Positions 63,501-64,000 of a stretch of DNA of 64,000 nt are shown here, piece by piece. Under the pieces are notes generated by a model, which saw nothing but the letters and a program-made list of their open reading frames with translations, had not been told where the DNA came from and ran no database searches. The translations under genes were made by a program, and so were the position numbers. How positions within the stretch are numbered: the stretch's first letter is position 1; each line of letters starts with the position of its first letter. This DNA comes from Rhodocyclaceae bacterium (lineage in GTDB: Bacteria; Pseudomonadota; Gammaproteobacteria; Burkholderiales; Rhodocyclaceae): contig JAGTRP010000002.1 in assembly GCA_018261935.1 (NCBI GenBank), positions 1-64,000 on the forward strand. The letters are read 5' to 3'.

Positions 63501-64000
63501 GCCGAGCGCAGCCGGGACAAGGAAGTCCACAAGCGCCACCTGTCCGCCCTGTGCGCCGATTCGCCTGCCATCCTTCGGCATATCCAGACAGCAGTGGCCG
63601 CCTTCAACGGCTGCACCGACGACCCCGGCAGCTGCGACCTGCTCCACGGTCTGATCCAGACCCAGGCCTGGCGGCTGGCCTACTGGCGGGTGGCGGCGGA
63701 CGAGATCAACTACCGGCGCTTTTTCGACATCAACGACCTGGCGGCCCTGCGCATGGAAAATCCGGCGGTCTTCGAGGCCACCCACCGCCTGACCCTGGCC
63801 CTGGTGGCCGAGGGACGGCTGCAGGGGCTGCGGGTGGACCATGCCGACGGCCTCTTCGACCCGGCCGCCTACTTTCGCCGCCTCCAGGGCGCAGCCAACG
63901 GCGGGCATCTGGCCGAAGGCGCCGGGGAAGGGGAGCCGCTGCCCCTCTACCTGATCATCGAGAAGATCCTTGCCGAGCATGAGCGCCTGCCGAACGACTG
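60588..64000 (+). CDS. 4-alpha-glucanotransferase fused to maltooligosyl trehalose synthase, C-terminus beyond window
   Basis: A single open frame of at least 1137 residues holds two complete enzyme starts. Residues 1-735 are MalQ: LRSHRNWGIGDFGDL, LRVDHVMGLSRLFWVPAG (nucleophile Asp), VIGEDLGTVPGDLRE (acid Glu) and THDLPTLAGFWQG. From about residue 753 it is TreY: ATYRLQFNRDFTLAQA, HGYDIVDHNAFNPEIG, ILDIVPNHMGVMG and LRVDHADGLFDPAAYFRR. A linker rich in Gly, Ala and Glu joins them, with no stop or frame change seen. MalQ reshuffles maltooligosaccharides and TreY converts their end to trehalose linkage, so the fusion may channel substrates. TreY is cut by the window edge at about half its length. 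Confidence 0.93.
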   Translation, partial: MDRAEALRRLAVLHGIERVYRDNAGEEHETAADTCQKLLAAMGVPLAEDLDGQVAADEDRPWRRLLPPVAVVRCQSGPAPVDLTLPAGRMGDAWRWILCREDGSREEGVFHPADLESRGRRSVDGTDRVRLRLPLPLGEALGYHRLEVAPADPGAGEGETMPLIAVPAAAYLPGAPEGEPRLWGLAVQLYGLRSHRNWGIGDFGDLGRLADICAEAGAGFVGLNPLHALFAADPDHCSPYSPNSRLFLNLLYIDVEAVADVQEGEAAGALLADPGFQARLHRLRSADQVDYREAAAAKLEMLRLAFAHFRQCHLGRDTERAKAWRRFREEGGEALARFALFEALHGHWRREDPSVGGWPAWPPAYRSPDAAEVGAFAAAHGEDIEFAIYLQWLADGQLAGAAAQARGRGLGLGLYRDLALGADGGGAEAWAWQGVYAQGAHIGAPPDAFNRRGQDWGLPPPIPERLREAAYRPFIAMLRANMRHAGALRVDHVMGLSRLFWVPAGSPPTEGAYVRYPLEELMGIVALESVRNRCLVIGEDLGTVPGDLREKLAAGAILSCRTLYFEREADGGLKPASAYPRLALATVTTHDLPTLAGFWQGWDIEEQGRLGLFPSATQQEEAVLARSQDRARLLIALQRESLLPEGVGADPVAVPAITGELAAAVHAWLARTPAMLVGVQAEDILGVVEQPNLPGAGETYPNWRRRLPVALEDWPGDEGLARVAAVLRRERGSGTAAAGEGNGQPRRLVIPHATYRLQFNRDFTLAQATELVPYLAELGVSHCYASSYLKARPGSSHGYDIVDHNAFNPEIGSVEDFQAFADALAGQGMGQILDIVPNHMGVMGADNAWWLDVLENGEASAFAGFFDIDWQPPNPQLCCKVLLPLLGDHYGTVLDRGELVLRFDAGQGEFSLFYYQHRLPIDPTDYPRIVGHGFEALVAVMADDPRLAELQSLLTAFGHLPGRSDASPEAVAERSRDKEVHKRHLSALCADSPAILRHIQTAVAAFNGCTDDPGSCDLLHGLIQTQAWRLAYWRVAADEINYRRFFDINDLAALRMENPAVFEATHRLTLALVAEGRLQGLRVDHADGLFDPAAYFRRLQGAANGGHLAEGAGEGEPLPLYLIIEKILAEHERLPND

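Noticed and set aside
61101-63980. Minus-strand open frame of 959 residues
   Set aside because: Antisense to the malQ-treY fusion; shadow of GC-rich codon bias.

Overview
This window reads as a chromosomal segment of a GC-rich betaproteobacterium, probably of the Rhodocyclales/Azospira-Dechloromonas type. That placement is an inference from gene content and order: thrS-infC-rpmI-rplT-pheS-pheT-ihfA-merR, surE-pcm-nlpD-rpoS, recC-recB-recD, a DUF3334 CheX-like protein and a typical betaproteobacterial LysC. No phage, insertion sequence or CRISPR array was seen. Coding density is very high and many genes overlap by ATGA or GTGA. Long open frames antisense to real genes are common because of base composition and were left out.

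Layout. (1) 1-7087, minus: a two-partner secretion pair. The transporter tpsB lies directly upstream of a giant exoprotein tpsA whose C-terminus runs off the left edge. TpsA carries an unusual array of twelve beta-propeller-like repeats and then MBG/YDG adhesin domains. (2) 7266-16689, minus: a recC-recB-recD operon. (3) 16846-21471: a small lipoprotein, a TPR membrane protein, a convergent spacer with a nested hairpin and two perfect inverted DnaA boxes, an HD-domain nucleotidase, a peptide deformylase and a NERD-domain helicase. (4) 21708-30625: tRNA-Val, the translation operon (infC starting at AUA), an unexpected membrane methyltransferase-like gene between pheS and pheT, ihfA, a MerR regulator and tRNA-Pro. 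(5) 30733-34005: surE-pcm-nlpD-rpoS. (6) 34009-38847, minus: mltB, then a moxR/DUF58/transglutaminase operon. (7) 38981-43981: a deacetylase, lysC, tRNA-Ser, arfB, small ORFs, hsp15 behind a near-perfect LexA box, and a CheX-like protein. (8) 44084-48413: a spermidine synthase-like gene with an erythromycin esterase-like gene, a nitronate monooxygenase-like flavoprotein and a GDSL lipoprotein. (9) 48590-55751: a six-gene hyfBCEFGI-like complex. (10) 55741-64000: a glutathione transferase, then glgX-treZ-(malQ-treY), a glycogen-to-trehalose operon running off the right edge.

Most interesting parts. The hyf-like cluster resembles a membrane-bound group 4 hydrogenase, but its large subunit lacks the cysteine pairs that hold the NiFe centre. 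It therefore fits the energy-converting hydrogenase-related (Ehr) class, whose substrate is unknown. A 55-residue ORF sits behind a consensus SOS box and may carry hsp15 into the DNA-damage response. 4-alpha-glucanotransferase and maltooligosyl trehalose synthase are fused in one reading frame. The pheST operon is split by a methyltransferase-like membrane protein with a cysteine-containing C-terminal extension. A convergent spacer far from any recognisable origin genes holds a perfect DnaA-box pair.
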